Notes: generated by a model not told the origin, from the letters alone. Shown: positions 29,444 through 39,172, numbered from the stretch's first letter. The stretch is DNA of 64,000 nt from Enterobacter cloacae complex sp. ECNIH7 (GCF_002208095.1 NZ_CP017990.1:2728001-2792000), one strand, 5' to 3'. Program-made: numbers and translations.

Positions 29444-29550
29444 AGATATCTTCCTGTTTACATATAGTTAACGTCGGGGCTAGTGTATGCCATCAGCGGA
29501 TAACACGGCAAACCAAATTTTTCGCCTTTCCGGGCTGCAAGGAGTCAGTG

Positions 29551-30516
29551 ATGAGAAGCGTTAAGGTCTATGAAGAAGCCTGGCCATTGCATACCCCGTT
29601 TGTGATCTCCCGCGGCAGTCGAAGTGAAGCCAGCGTGGTCGTAGTCGAAATCGAAGAAGAGGGGTTTAAAGGCGTTGGGGAATGTACGCCTTACCCGCGC
29701 TACGGAGAAAGTCCTGCTTCGGTGATGGCGCATATCATGACCCTGGTGCCAGAGCTGCAAAAAGGGCTCACGCGCGAGGCGTTACAGCAGCGTTTACCCG
29801 CCGGGGCAGCACGTAATGCTATCGACTGCGCGCTCTGGAGCCTTGAGGCCGCCAGGCACCAGCAATCGCTGACGTCCTTGCTGGGTGTGGCGCTGCCGGA
29901 GTCCGTCGTGACGGCGCAAACGGTCGTGATTGGTGAGCCGGAGCAGATGGCCGCCAGCGCAAAAGCGCTCTATGACGCCGGGGCCACGCTGTTAAAAGTG
30001 AAGCTCGACGATCGCCTGATCAGCGAGCGGATGGTCGCCATTCGCTCGGCGGTTCCCTCGGCCACGCTGATTGTTGACGCCAACGAGTCGTGGCATCCCG
30101 AGGGGCTTGCCGCCCGATGCCAGCTGCTGGCTGACCTGGGCGTGGCGATGCTGGAGCAGCCTCTGCCAGCGAAGGATGATGCGGCGCTGAAGAATTTTAT
30201 CCATCCGCTGCCCGTCTGCGCGGATGAAAGCTGTCATACCCGCGAGAATTTGAGCGCGCTAAAGGGCTGCTATGAGATGGTCAATATCAAGCTCGACAAG
30301 ACCGGCGGGCTGACAGAGGCGCTGGCCCTGGCGGCGGAAGCGCAGGCGCAGGGCTTTTCCCTGATGCTGGGATGCATGCTCTGCACATCCCGGGCGATCG
30401 GCGCGGCGCTGCCGCTGGTCAATCAGGTCCGTTTCGCCGATCTGGATGGCCCGACGTGGCTGGCGGTTGACGTTTCACCGGCGCTTAATTTTACCAGCGG
30501 CGTGCTTCATCTCTGA
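29551..30516 (+). CDS. ycjG: L-Ala-D/L-Glu epimerase
   Basis: 321-aa enolase-superfamily enzyme (muconate-lactonising subgroup) that epimerises L-Ala-D-Glu from murein tripeptide. Visible active-site elements: KVKLD (Lys catalytic pair), IVDANESW (metal Asp), LEQPLP (metal Glu), CADESC (metal Asp) and NIKLDKTGG (second Lys). The ATG at 29551 is used; the preceding GTG is in frame but the E. coli protein starts MRTVKV. The 3' end overlaps the convergent mpaA by 10 bases, and together they degrade recycled murein peptides. Confidence 0.95.
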   Translation: MRSVKVYEEAWPLHTPFVISRGSRSEASVVVVEIEEEGFKGVGECTPYPRYGESPASVMAHIMTLVPELQKGLTREALQQRLPAGAARNAIDCALWSLEAARHQQSLTSLLGVALPESVVTAQTVVIGEPEQMAASAKALYDAGATLLKVKLDDRLISERMVAIRSAVPSATLIVDANESWHPEGLAARCQLLADLGVAMLEQPLPAKDDAALKNFIHPLPVCADESCHTRENLSALKGCYEMVNIKLDKTGGLTEALALAAEAQAQGFSLMLGCMLCTSRAIGAALPLVNQVRFADLDGPTWLAVDVSPALNFTSGVLHL

Positions 30517-31220
30517 GGCTGCCAGCGCAGAAGCTCCATCATCGCGTTTAAGTATTTTTCGCTGGCTTCGTCTGAGGAAATCGGCGGGAATTCAGCGGTG
30601 ATGCAGGGCAGGCTCAAATCGGCGCACCAGCTACCGAACGATCCGGGTGTTTCATAGCCCACGCTGGTGACGAGCGGCAGGGCGAAAGCCTGCGCCAGCC
30701 ACGCGCTCAGGTCGGAGTGACGCGGATCTTCAATGCAGGCCAGCGGATCGTGGAAGGAGACAACCCATGCGGGGTGGATCTTATGGATAAGCTGGCACAG
30801 CGCCTGCGTTTCCGGCTCGGAGCCGGGCTTGTCTCCCGTCAGCAGCACCACGTCCCGCTCCTCGGCGGAGCTGTTCCAGCGATAAACCGTTTCGCCGGCG
30901 CGCCAGTTTGCCGCCGGGAAATTACGGTTCAGGTCGACTCCCCTCGCATTCGCCCGTAAACCAAGCTGACAGCCGTCCGGATTGACGGCAAGAATCACGT
31001 GGTGACGTCGCAATGAAGGCGTCAGCGTCCGCAGCGCGCAGGAAAGCGTGACGATGGACGAGTTCTCATCTCCGTGCGTGCCGGCAATGATCAAACCGCT
31101 GCTGCGATCGGCATCGGGCGCCGGGAACCAGATCAGCGATGCGCCTAAAAATGAGCGGCCATATTGCTCAGCGCCCGGCGGAAAGGCTCCGCGCTCCGCT
31201 CGTGGTCGGGTGATTGCCAT
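30507..31220 (-). CDS. mpaA: Murein tripeptide amidase A
   Basis: 237-aa zinc carboxypeptidase (M14 family) that cleaves gamma-D-Glu-Dap in murein tripeptide, giving the dipeptide used by YcjG. Zinc ligands are in GTHGDENSS (His, Glu) and VSFHDPL (His); the catalytic Glu is in CITAEFPPIS. The start at 31220 matches the E. coli N-terminus (TRPRAERGAFPPG); upstream in-frame starts would add unrelated residues. Confidence 0.94.
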   Translation of the reverse strand: MAITRPRAERGAFPPGAEQYGRSFLGASLIWFPAPDADRSSGLIIAGTHGDENSSIVTLSCALRTLTPSLRRHHVILAVNPDGCQLGLRANARGVDLNRNFPAANWRAGETVYRWNSSAEERDVVLLTGDKPGSEPETQALCQLIHKIHPAWVVSFHDPLACIEDPRHSDLSAWLAQAFALPLVTSVGYETPGSFGSWCADLSLPCITAEFPPISSDEASEKYLNAMMELLRWQPQR

Positions 31221-31405
31221 ACGAAATCCTGATAAATAAGTCTCTACTGGCAGTGTTGTGCAAAACTCGCTGTTAATCAAATAGTTTCCGTAACGGTTGA
31301 GAATTGCCTCAAATCACTATTCCTGACGAAGATATTTGCATTTCTCTGTTTCGAAACAAATAATTACGCATCTGCTTGTTACCTGAATTCATCAAAGGGG
31401 ATCTT

Positions 31406-33022
31406 ATGAAGCATCCTGTTTCGCGTCTCTGCGCTGCACTGTACTTGTGCGGACTCTCTACACTCTCGTACGCTGCTGATGTGCCCCAGGGCACGGTACT
31501 GGCGCAAAAACAGGAGCTGGTCAGGCATATTAAAGACGAGCCGGCTTCGCTCGACCCGGCAAAAGCTGTGGGATTACCCGAGATTCAGGTGATTCGCGAT
31601 CTTTTCGAAGGGCTGGTGAATCAGAACGAGAAAGGGGAGCTGACCCCGGGCGTGGCGACGCGCTGGCAGAGCAACGATAACCGTATCTGGACGTTTACCC
31701 TGCGCGATAACGCGAAATGGTCAGACGGTACGCCCGTCACCGCGCAGGATTTTGTCTACAGCTGGCAGCGTCTGGTTGACCCGAAAACCACGTCTCCGTT
31801 TGCCTGGTTTGCGGCGCTGGCAGGCATCAACAACGCGCAGGCCATTATCGATGGCAAAGCGGCGCCAGATACCCTGGGCGTGACGGCGGTGGATGCCAGA
31901 ACCTTACGCGTCCAGCTGGACAAACCGCTCCCGTGGTTTAGCAACCTGACGGCGAACTTCGCCTTCTATCCGGTGCAAAAAGCGAACGTTGAAAGCGGGA
32001 AAGAGTGGACGCGTCCGGGCGCCCTGGTGGGTAACGGCGCGTACGTCCTGAACGACCGCGTGGTGAATGAAAAACTGGTTGTCGTGCCGAATACGCACTA
32101 CTGGGACAACGCGAAAACTGTCCTGCAAAAAGTGACCTTCATTCCGATTAATCAGGAATCGTCCGCCACTAAGCGCTATCTGGCGGGGGATATTGATATC
32201 ACCGAATCGTTCCCGAAAAACATGTATCAGAAGCTCCTGAAGGACATTCCGGGACAGGTGTATACGCCGCCTCAGCTCGGAACCTATTACTACGCGTTTA
32301 ACACGCAAAAGGGCCCGACGGCCGATGCCCGGGTTCGTCTTGCGCTGAGCATGACTATCGATCGCCGCATTATGGCAGAAAAGGTATTAGGTACAGGCGA
32401 GAAGCCGGCCTGGCATTTCACCCCTGACGTGACGGCGGGTTTCACCCCAGAGCCTTCACCGTTCGAGCAGATGTCCCAGCAGGAGCTTAACGCTCAGGCG
32501 AAAACGTTGCTCCAGGCCGCAGGTTACGGTCCTCAGCGTCCGCTGAAGTTGACACTGTTGTATAACACCTCGGAAAACCATCAGAAAATCGCCATTGCGG
32601 TGGCGTCCATGTGGAAGAAAAATCTCGGTGTGGACGTCAAACTGCAAAACCAGGAGTGGAAAACCTATATCGACAGCCGTAATACCGGCAATTTTGACGT
32701 GATCCGCGCGTCATGGGTAGGCGATTACAACGAGCCGTCGACCTTCCTGTCCCTGCTGACCTCAACCCACAGCGGTAATATCTCGCGTTTCAATGACCCG
32801 GCCTACGATAAAATTATCCACCAGGCAACGCTGGAAACCACGGCGAAAGCGCGTAATACGGACTACAACATGGCGGAGAAAATCCTCATGGAGAAAGCGC
32901 CTATCGCGCCCATTTACCAGTACACCAATGGTCGTCTGATTAAGCCCTGGGTGAAAGGCTACCCTATTAATAACCCGGAAGACGTGGCGTATAGCCGGAC
33001 GATGTATATCGAGAAGCACTGA
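31406..33022 (+). CDS. mppA: Murein tripeptide-binding periplasmic protein MppA
   Basis: 538-aa SBP family 5 protein that binds L-Ala-gamma-D-Glu-meso-Dap and passes it to the Opp permease for recycling. The signal peptide ends near residue 23 (LSYAAD). The mature part has the family pattern VRHIKDEPASLDPAKAVGLPE and LRDNAKWSDGTPVTAQDFVYSW. The start at 31406 follows AAAGGGGAT; an upstream in-frame ATG would add ten residues ahead of the signal peptide. Confidence 0.94.
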   Translation: MKHPVSRLCAALYLCGLSTLSYAADVPQGTVLAQKQELVRHIKDEPASLDPAKAVGLPEIQVIRDLFEGLVNQNEKGELTPGVATRWQSNDNRIWTFTLRDNAKWSDGTPVTAQDFVYSWQRLVDPKTTSPFAWFAALAGINNAQAIIDGKAAPDTLGVTAVDARTLRVQLDKPLPWFSNLTANFAFYPVQKANVESGKEWTRPGALVGNGAYVLNDRVVNEKLVVVPNTHYWDNAKTVLQKVTFIPINQESSATKRYLAGDIDITESFPKNMYQKLLKDIPGQVYTPPQLGTYYYAFNTQKGPTADARVRLALSMTIDRRIMAEKVLGTGEKPAWHFTPDVTAGFTPEPSPFEQMSQQELNAQAKTLLQAAGYGPQRPLKLTLLYNTSENHQKIAIAVASMWKKNLGVDVKLQNQEWKTYIDSRNTGNFDVIRASWVGDYNEPSTFLSLLTSTHSGNISRFNDPAYDKIIHQATLETTAKARNTDYNMAEKILMEKAPIAPIYQYTNGRLIKPWVKGYPINNPEDVAYSRTMYIEKH

Positions 33023-33030
33023 TGTTTTAT

Positions 33031-33110
33031 GAGACCCGGCGCGGGAATGCGCCAGGTCTGCAATACGCGGTACGGTTTCATCCGCTATGCGTGGCCCAAT
33101 GCCGGGTCTC
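33031..33110. repeat. 80-bp element bounded by 10-bp inverted repeats
   Basis: GAGACCCGGC at 33031-33040 and its complement GCCGGGTCTC at 33101-33110 enclose a GC-rich 60-base interior with smaller stems. It fills the gap between the convergent mppA and PfpI genes, so it may act as a shared terminator or be a small repeat element. Confidence 0.5.
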
Positions 33111-33112
33111 TG

Positions 33113-33676
33113 TTATTCTAATAGCGCATTAAACTTCGCCAGCCACTGCGGATGCGCGGGCCAGGCGGGAGCCGTCACCAGATTGCCGTCTACATGGGCC
33201 TGATCGATGCCGATAGCGGCGTAGTGTCCGCCGCTGAGACGGACTTCAGGCGCGCAGGCCGGGTAGGCGCTACAGGTTCGTCCTTTCAGGATCCCCGCGG
33301 CAGCAAGCAGCTGTGGGCCGTGGCACACTGCGGCAATCGGCTTACGCGCGGCGTCAAATGCCTGTACCAGCTTTAAGACGTCCTCATTTAACCGCAGATA
33401 CTCGGGGGCTCTCCCGCCGGGGATGAGCAGCGCGTCGTAGTCCTGCTCCTTTACGGCTGAAAAATCGGCGTTGAGGGTAAAGCGGTGACCGGGCTTTTCG
33501 CTGTAGGTCTGGGCGCCGTCAAAGTCATGGATTGCCGTCATGATGTAATCACCTTTCGGTTTGTCAGGGCAGACCGCATCCACCTGATGGCCAATCATCT
33601 GCAACGCCTGAAAAGGCACCATGGTTTCGTAATCTTCGGCGTAATCGCCAACCAGCATCAGGATCTTCTTGCTCAT
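33113..33676 (-). CDS. DJ-1/PfpI family protein
   Basis: 187-aa single-domain DJ-1/PfpI protein. The nucleophile-elbow Cys lies in [14 protein letters not shown] (about residue 117) and the preceding strand has [13 protein letters not shown] with the usual glycine turn. Members are glyoxalases, chaperones or proteases-like; PfpI-type members with CHGP often act on glyoxals. No E. coli gene sits here, so the specific role is open. Monocistronic, convergent with mppA. Confidence 0.85.
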   Translation of the reverse strand: MSKKILMLVGDYAEDYETMVPFQALQMIGHQVDAVCPDKPKGDYIMTAIHDFDGAQTYSEKPGHRFTLNADFSAVKEQDYDALLIPGGRAPEYLRLNEDVLKLVQAFDAARKPIAAVCHGPQLLAAAGILKGRTCSAYPACAPEVRLSGGHYAAIGIDQAHVDGNLVTAPAWPAHPQWLAKFNALLE

Positions 33677-33741
33677 CTTTCCTCACCTCTATCAATAAAG
33701 ATGATTAAGATATAGCCTGGCGTGGCTGAATTGCCGGAAAT

Positions 33742-33765
33742 AAAAAAGCCCGTCAGAGCACGGGC
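33742..33765 (-). terminator. Terminator downstream of dgcM and its small partner
   Basis: Minus strand GCCCGT/ACGGGC stem, 6-nt loop, then TTTTTT. It lies about 130 bases after the small membrane protein gene. A second hairpin (CCGCGTA/TACGCGG, 33818-33834) lies between. Confidence 0.7.
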
Positions 33766-33893
33766 AACATAAGCAAATGAATAAGTGATTCGTTATCAAC
33801 GTTGTTGGAGGATAACGCCGCGTATTTTACGCGGCTGTAAGGGAAGCAGATAGCTGACATATTCGGTAGGTGAAACAAGCGATTAAACGTGCG

Positions 33894-34112
33894 TTACGGT
33901 GCGTCAAAGGTCGGGTAAAGGCTATTTTCAAGAAATTCGACGAGATGCCAGATCTCACCGCTAAAAATAAACCAGAAGCCAAATATAATAAGGAGTAAAA
34001 TAATTAAGGTGAGTATTATTTCTGTTTTTCCCATTGCGGCTTTTACCCACCTGACGCTAATTGATTCGAGGTGGGCATTGTAGCGGGGCTTTTCCGGATA
34101 CTCCAGTTTCAT
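33894..34112 (-). CDS. Small membrane protein coupled to dgcM
   Basis: 72-aa protein with one strong transmembrane helix (EIILTLIILLLIIFGFWFIFSG, about residues 30-51) and a short tail after it. Its ATG overlaps the dgcM stop in an ATGA junction, so translation is probably coupled although no strong Shine-Dalgarno sequence is seen. An internal ATG at 34034 would give a 46-aa form consisting mostly of the helix. I do not recognise the family. The pairing with a diguanylate cyclase suggests a membrane partner, but this is only positional evidence. Confidence 0.6.
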   Translation of the reverse strand: MKLEYPEKPRYNAHLESISVRWVKAAMGKTEIILTLIILLLIIFGFWFIFSGEIWHLVEFLENSLYPTFDAP

Positions 34113-35341
34113 GCCGCAAGCACTTTATTGCGTCCGTCATTTTTAGCGCGATACAGCGCATCGTCCACACGCTTAAACAGCTCGTCAATACTCTCACCAT
34201 GATTGTGCCGCGCCACGCCAATGCTGACGGTAAACCGCGGCAGGCCGGGGATCGTAATGCGGGCAACGGCTGCGCGGACTGACTCGGCAATCTGCATCGC
34301 GGTATCGAGAGAGGTGCGGGGCAGCAGGATAACGAACTCTTCGCCACCCCAGCGGAAGACCATATCGCCCTCCCGACTACAGGCTTCCAGCATCCGGGAA
34401 AGGGCGATAAGCACCTCATCGCCTTTCAGATGGCCGAACAGGTCATTAATGTTTTTGAAATGGTCGGTATCCACCAGCAGCAGGCTAAATTGCTGCTGCG
34501 CGGGAAGTGTATTCAGGTTGCTTTGATCGGTTATCGCGTAGAACTGGCGCCTGTTGAGTAGCCCGGTCATGGAGTCACGTAACGCCGCATGTTCCAGCTC
34601 CTGCTCCAGCCTTTTTTGCTCGGTGATATCGTGGATGATGCACAGCATCAGCTTGTCACCGTAGATCTCAATGGGCCCGGCATACGTCTGAACGTGGCGG
34701 GTGGATCCATCGGCAAGGCGGTGAACAAAATTGAGCGGCTTATGACCACCGGGCAGCGCGGCAATCGCAGTCATAATGGGCATCACATCTCGCCCCAGCG
34801 TATTGATTTCCCAGGTATGCTTACTGCACATGTCATCATGTGAATAACCATAAAAATTGAGCGCGGCCAGATTCGCATCGACGATTTGACCGTCGCGGGC
34901 CGGATCGATTAACAGCATCGGGGCGCTGTTGGTCAGAAAAAAGCGCGCATAAAAACCCTGCTTTTTCCGCCGGTAGGTAGCGGAACGGCTGGCCTTCAAT
35001 CCTGAGAGTATTTGCTGGGAGATGCCCTCGAAAACAATCACATCGCCCCAGGGCGCGTAGTGGGCAAGCGAGAGGCGACAGCTTAACGGCGTATCCTGTC
35101 CATCCCGGCTCGTTGTCCAGATTTCGACGATCTCCTGCTCTGTTTTCAGTTCAGATACATACATCGACAGGACGGTTTGCGCACTGGCAGAGTAGATCCC
35201 TTTGCGCAGGTCATCGAGCGTTTTATCCCCCATGATCTGCGTTGCGGACACATTCGCAAAAATGATCTTTTCCGACACGGGTAAAACGAGCCACACGGGT
35301 GTTTTAATTACATTTAACGCATCAAAACAAGGTTGCGACAT
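34109..35341 (-). CDS. dgcM: Diguanylate cyclase DgcM
   Basis: 410-aa cytosolic protein, same length as E. coli DgcM (YdaM), which makes c-di-GMP and with MlrA and PdeR controls csgD and curli. An N-terminal PAS-like region is followed by a second PAS (around DANLAALNFYGYSHDDM) and a C-terminal GGDEF domain with an intact active site FRWGGEEFVILLP. The sequence between residues 120 and 250 is nearly identical to E. coli. Confidence 0.93.
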   Translation of the reverse strand: MSQPCFDALNVIKTPVWLVLPVSEKIIFANVSATQIMGDKTLDDLRKGIYSASAQTVLSMYVSELKTEQEIVEIWTTSRDGQDTPLSCRLSLAHYAPWGDVIVFEGISQQILSGLKASRSATYRRKKQGFYARFFLTNSAPMLLIDPARDGQIVDANLAALNFYGYSHDDMCSKHTWEINTLGRDVMPIMTAIAALPGGHKPLNFVHRLADGSTRHVQTYAGPIEIYGDKLMLCIIHDITEQKRLEQELEHAALRDSMTGLLNRRQFYAITDQSNLNTLPAQQQFSLLLVDTDHFKNINDLFGHLKGDEVLIALSRMLEACSREGDMVFRWGGEEFVILLPRTSLDTAMQIAESVRAAVARITIPGLPRFTVSIGVARHNHGESIDELFKRVDDALYRAKNDGRNKVLAA

Positions 35342-35433
35342 AGGCGTTTCCTGTTCATCGACAACATGTGTCTGACAATCATGACAGAATTGACTCGCGT
35401 GTACTCCCTTGAAACATACTCCACTTAACCCCG

Positions 35434-37563
35434 TCAGGCATGATTTTTTTGAGAAATAAATGCGGGGTCCGTTTGAATTTTATTAATGGGTATAATCTGT
35501 TTGTCTGAGTTTATCTGCAGCAGTAGCCACGGTACCTGCTCGGCAGGTAAGGGCCGGGAGAAAAGGTAACCCTGCAGGTAATCGCAGCCGAGACGGGTGA
35601 GAACCGCCTGCTGTTCTTCCGTTTCGATCCCTTCTGCCACCACGTTCATCTCCATGGTCCGGGCGATACTGATAATGGTTTCAACCAGCTTGTAGCTTTT
35701 TTCATTTTCCAGCATCGACGTGACAAAGCTTCTGTCGATTTTGAGCTCTTTTGCCGGAAGCACGCTCAGCATCAGAAGGTTGGAATAGCCCGTCCCAAAA
35801 TCATCAATCGAGACAACGATCCCCGCGTGATTAAACGCATTGAGCAACTCAATGCTGCGGTCGAGATTTTTAAGCGCGGTGCTTTCCGTTACCTCCAGGA
35901 TCAGCCGGGACGGAGACAGGCTATATTTTTCCAGCATCGACGAAACGATCTGGAAAATATCCGGCTGTTCAAACTGGATGGGGGATAGGTTGAGCGACAG
36001 CGTCCACTGGCTGAAACCTTGCTCAGTCCAGAAATGAAGCTGTCGGCATGCCGCTTCAATGGCCCAGTTACCTACCGGAATAATTAAACCCGTTTGCTCC
36101 AGGGAGGGGATAAACAGATTGGGCAGTACAACCCCTTGCTCAGGATGCCGCCAGCGCAGAAGGGCTTCAAAACCGTGAATGGTTTTATCTCCCGCATGCC
36201 AGGTTGGCTGGTACCACAGCTCAAACTGATCGCGTTCAAGCGCCTGCGAAAGCTCCTGCAGGAAACCGGGTTTCGCCGGGATCGCCGTTGACATCTCGGC
36301 CCGGTAAATCGCCCAGCCGTTGCGGCCCTCTTCTTTGACGCGATGTAGGGCTGCATCCGCCTTGAGCTTTAGCTCGTGCAGCGTTTCGCCATCCTGAGGA
36401 TAGAGGCTTACGCCCGCGCTGATCGTTGTGCTTAGCGTGTGCCCACAGACAGACAGAGGGCGTCGCACGTCTTCAAGCAGCGCGGTGACCAGGGCGTTGA
36501 GCCTGTCGTCGTCACATTCCGGCACCAGCAGGATAAAGGCGTCGCCTCCCAGCCTTGCCAGGGTCATCTCACGCGTGAGCCGGGCCGTGATGCGCTGCGC
36601 GACCGCGATCAATAACTCATCACCGACGCTGTGACCCCACGTATCGTTAACGCGTTTGAAGTGATCGACGTTCAGGAAAATAACCGCAAAGGGCTTTTTG
36701 CTCAGCAGCGCGCTGCGCAGACAATCCTGCATGCGGAGATCCATCTGGTGGCGGTTTGCGAGCCCGGTGAGCGCGTCAAACCGCGCCTGTAGCTCAAGCT
36801 GGCGGTTGAGCTGATGCAGATTATCCGTCAGCCGGCTGGTGCGCCGGTGGGAATCGATAAGTGAGATGATTAACATCACCCCGAGCAGGCAGAGCGTGGT
36901 GACTGAAACCCAGATGGATAACCCCAGCTCGCCGATCCCGCCCGGGAGGGTATGCGCCATTTCCTGAAACTGCGCGGCACTCATGCCGGTATAGTGCATC
37001 GCACAAATCGCGGCAGCCATGACGAAAGCCGCGATAATGCGATCGATAAAAACGCCTTTGTGTTTATCCCGCAGACGGAAAGCCAGCCACAGCGCCGTGC
37101 CGGAGGCAACAACGGCAATAACCACGGACAACCCCACGAGGCGGCTATCCCAGATGATGCTGCCATCCAGCATCAGGGCCGCCATACCGATGTAGTGCAT
37201 CGACACCACGCCAGCGCTCAGGATCGCCGTGGCAAAGATCAGTCGAAAGGGAGAAAGTTTTTTGCCCGCGACGGCAATATTAAGTGCCGTGGCCGATGCA
37301 ACCACCGCGACGCCCAGTGACGCAAGGGTTAACCAGAGGTCGTAGCTCATCATCATGGGCATTTGCATCGACAGCATGCCGATAAAGTGCATCGACCAAA
37401 TGCCAATGCCCAGCGTGACCCCGCCGGCAATACGCCAGAAGAGGGCAGCCTTTCGGCTGGAGAGGGGGATCTTTCCGGCGCTGTCCAGCGCCACAAAGGA
37501 GGCGATAAACGCCACCAGATAAGAGATAGCGATTAACACAGGGTCCCACGATATATTGAGCAT
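35434..37563 (-). CDS. MHYT-GGDEF-EAL membrane signalling protein
   Basis: 709-aa protein with seven N-terminal transmembrane helices carrying three MHYT motifs (MHFIGM, MHYIGM, MHYTGM), proposed to bind copper and sense gases. A GGDEF domain follows at about 260-425 but its signature is GGDAF (residues about 338-342), so cyclase activity may be lost or weak. The EAL domain has EALLRW, DDFGTGYSNL and the downstream EGIETEEQ, so phosphodiesterase activity is expected. The likely net role is c-di-GMP breakdown, opposing the adjacent DgcM. It is not a gene of this locus in E. coli. Confidence 0.85.
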   Translation of the reverse strand: MLNISWDPVLIAISYLVAFIASFVALDSAGKIPLSSRKAALFWRIAGGVTLGIGIWSMHFIGMLSMQMPMMMSYDLWLTLASLGVAVVASATALNIAVAGKKLSPFRLIFATAILSAGVVSMHYIGMAALMLDGSIIWDSRLVGLSVVIAVVASGTALWLAFRLRDKHKGVFIDRIIAAFVMAAAICAMHYTGMSAAQFQEMAHTLPGGIGELGLSIWVSVTTLCLLGVMLIISLIDSHRRTSRLTDNLHQLNRQLELQARFDALTGLANRHQMDLRMQDCLRSALLSKKPFAVIFLNVDHFKRVNDTWGHSVGDELLIAVAQRITARLTREMTLARLGGDAFILLVPECDDDRLNALVTALLEDVRRPLSVCGHTLSTTISAGVSLYPQDGETLHELKLKADAALHRVKEEGRNGWAIYRAEMSTAIPAKPGFLQELSQALERDQFELWYQPTWHAGDKTIHGFEALLRWRHPEQGVVLPNLFIPSLEQTGLIIPVGNWAIEAACRQLHFWTEQGFSQWTLSLNLSPIQFEQPDIFQIVSSMLEKYSLSPSRLILEVTESTALKNLDRSIELLNAFNHAGIVVSIDDFGTGYSNLLMLSVLPAKELKIDRSFVTSMLENEKSYKLVETIISIARTMEMNVVAEGIETEEQQAVLTRLGCDYLQGYLFSRPLPAEQVPWLLLQINSDKQIIPINKIQTDPAFISQKNHA

Positions 37564-38019
37564 TATGCAGTCCCACGCCTGAGAGGGTTACCGATTTCGC
37601 CTGCCGGGTACATCTTTATCGGGCAACGAACATGCGCATTCAAACCATATTAGTTATTTATCGTGAAAAATGACCAGTCATATTAATACTCTAAAACTTA
37701 TTAAGAATATAAAATATATTCTCTTGTTAATATATTAAGCATTGCTAAACAAGAACGAATAACAGTAGCAAAGCTCCTTAAATAGGAAGGCGATCGTATC
37801 GTCTTACCGCGGGTGATACTATCGCTTAAGATGGCGGGAAACCAGTATCACAGCATGCTGAGCAAAACATTTTCACTAATACGCTTTTTTTATCTGACTT
37901 AAGACAAATCCCAGGATGCTAACGGCGAAACAAAAAACAAGCGTTGTTTGCGATGAAAAACTTCCGGGCCAATGCTATAAGTCTAAGTGCCGACCAAAAT
38001 ATAAAACGTGGGTATTATC
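37564..38019. other. Intergenic region between divergent MHYT and chemoreceptor genes
   Basis: No gene is supported in these 456 bases. It is AT-rich and holds an inverted repeat, GCGATCGTATC (37790-37800) and GATACTATCGC (37815-37825), arms matching at 10 of 11 positions, that may be an operator. GCCGACC at 37989 resembles half a flagellar sigma-28 -10 element, but no matching -35 was found. Confidence 0.5.
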
Positions 38020-39162
38020 ATGCTAAAAAATATTAGTGTCAGGACCTTTATTATCGGGTTCCTTTTCTCTCTTTTTTTGGTAAGTGCGGGTGTCGTTGTT
38101 CTATTTTCCAGCAATACGTCTCTCTTTATTTCGCTTAATGTCATCAATTTCGTTGCGCTATTTTTGCTCTGGGTCTATATGACGAAGTATCTTGTGACGC
38201 CGATCAATACGGTGAAGAGGAGTATTGAGGAGGTGACCGCAGGTAACCTTGGCGTATCTATCCCTGAATTTGGCAATAACTGCGCGGGACGACTCATCCC
38301 CGGTATAAACAGCCTTTCCGGTAATATTGCGACGCTGGTGCGGGAGATCAGGGCGTCATCGCAAACCGCCATGACCTTATCGGACCAACTTTCGGCACGT
38401 AGCGCTCAGCTATCGGTGAAAACCGAGCAGCAGTCTGCGTCTTTGGTGCAAACCGCAGCCAGCATGGAGCAAATGGCCGCGAGCACCAAAAACAATGCCG
38501 ATAACACCCGCCTGGCGAGCGAGCAGGCAAATGTGGCGACGTTACAGGCGCGCAAGGGCGGTGAGCTCATGGGGCAGGTCGCCAGCAATATGCAGTCCAT
38601 TACCGAATGCGCGCAGCAGATGACGGAGATTATTTCGTTGATTGACGGCATTGCGTTCCAGACGAATATCCTGGCGCTCAACGCGGCCGTTGAGGCGGCA
38701 AGGGCGGGCGATCAGGGAAAGGGGTTTTCTGTCGTCGCGGAAGAGGTAAGAAACCTGGCACACCGCAGCGCAGAGGCCGCGAAGAATATCAAAACGCTGA
38801 TTGAAGTCACCAGCAGTAACGTCACGCAGGGAGCCAGCGTTGTGTCACAGGCAGAGAAAAATATGCATGAAATCGTGACGGGCTCGGGGAATGTCAGCCG
38901 CTTAATGGACGAAATTTCCTCGTCAACGTCAGAGCAGGAGAAAGGTATTTCTCAGATTACCCTGGCGCTATCGGAGCTGGAGCGGGTCACGCAAAGTAAC
39001 GTGGCAATGGCAGAGGAGCTCAATGGTTCCTCGGACGTACTGCGTAATCAGGTGATTGAGCTGCAGACCCGAACGCGTAATTTCAGACTTGACCAGGGCT
39101 CTCCTTCCTTATTATCAGGCGGCTCGCCATCCTTCCTTCAGCGGCCAGAACACTCTCTCTGA
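38020..39162 (+). CDS. Minimal methyl-accepting chemotaxis protein
   Basis: 380-aa chemoreceptor-like protein. Two transmembrane helices (about 9-28 and 34-54) are joined by only a few residues, so the usual 150-residue periplasmic ligand domain is missing. A HAMP domain ([27 protein letters not shown]) and a full cytoplasmic signalling hairpin with the conserved tip [45 protein letters not shown] (about 205-250) follow. The C-terminus (FLQRPEHSL) lacks the NWETF-type tether for CheR/CheB. It may sense membrane or cytoplasmic state. The ATG at 38020 is preferred over an in-frame GTG at 38008. Confidence 0.9.
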   Translation: MLKNISVRTFIIGFLFSLFLVSAGVVVLFSSNTSLFISLNVINFVALFLLWVYMTKYLVTPINTVKRSIEEVTAGNLGVSIPEFGNNCAGRLIPGINSLSGNIATLVREIRASSQTAMTLSDQLSARSAQLSVKTEQQSASLVQTAASMEQMAASTKNNADNTRLASEQANVATLQARKGGELMGQVASNMQSITECAQQMTEIISLIDGIAFQTNILALNAAVEAARAGDQGKGFSVVAEEVRNLAHRSAEAAKNIKTLIEVTSSNVTQGASVVSQAEKNMHEIVTGSGNVSRLMDEISSSTSEQEKGISQITLALSELERVTQSNVAMAEELNGSSDVLRNQVIELQTRTRNFRLDQGSPSLLSGGSPSFLQRPEHSL

Positions 39163-39172
39163 CAGTACCGTA

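Noticed and set aside
37957..37996. Flagellar sigma-28 promoter for the chemoreceptor
   Set aside because: A GCCGACC half-element is present but no TAAA-type -35 at the required spacing.
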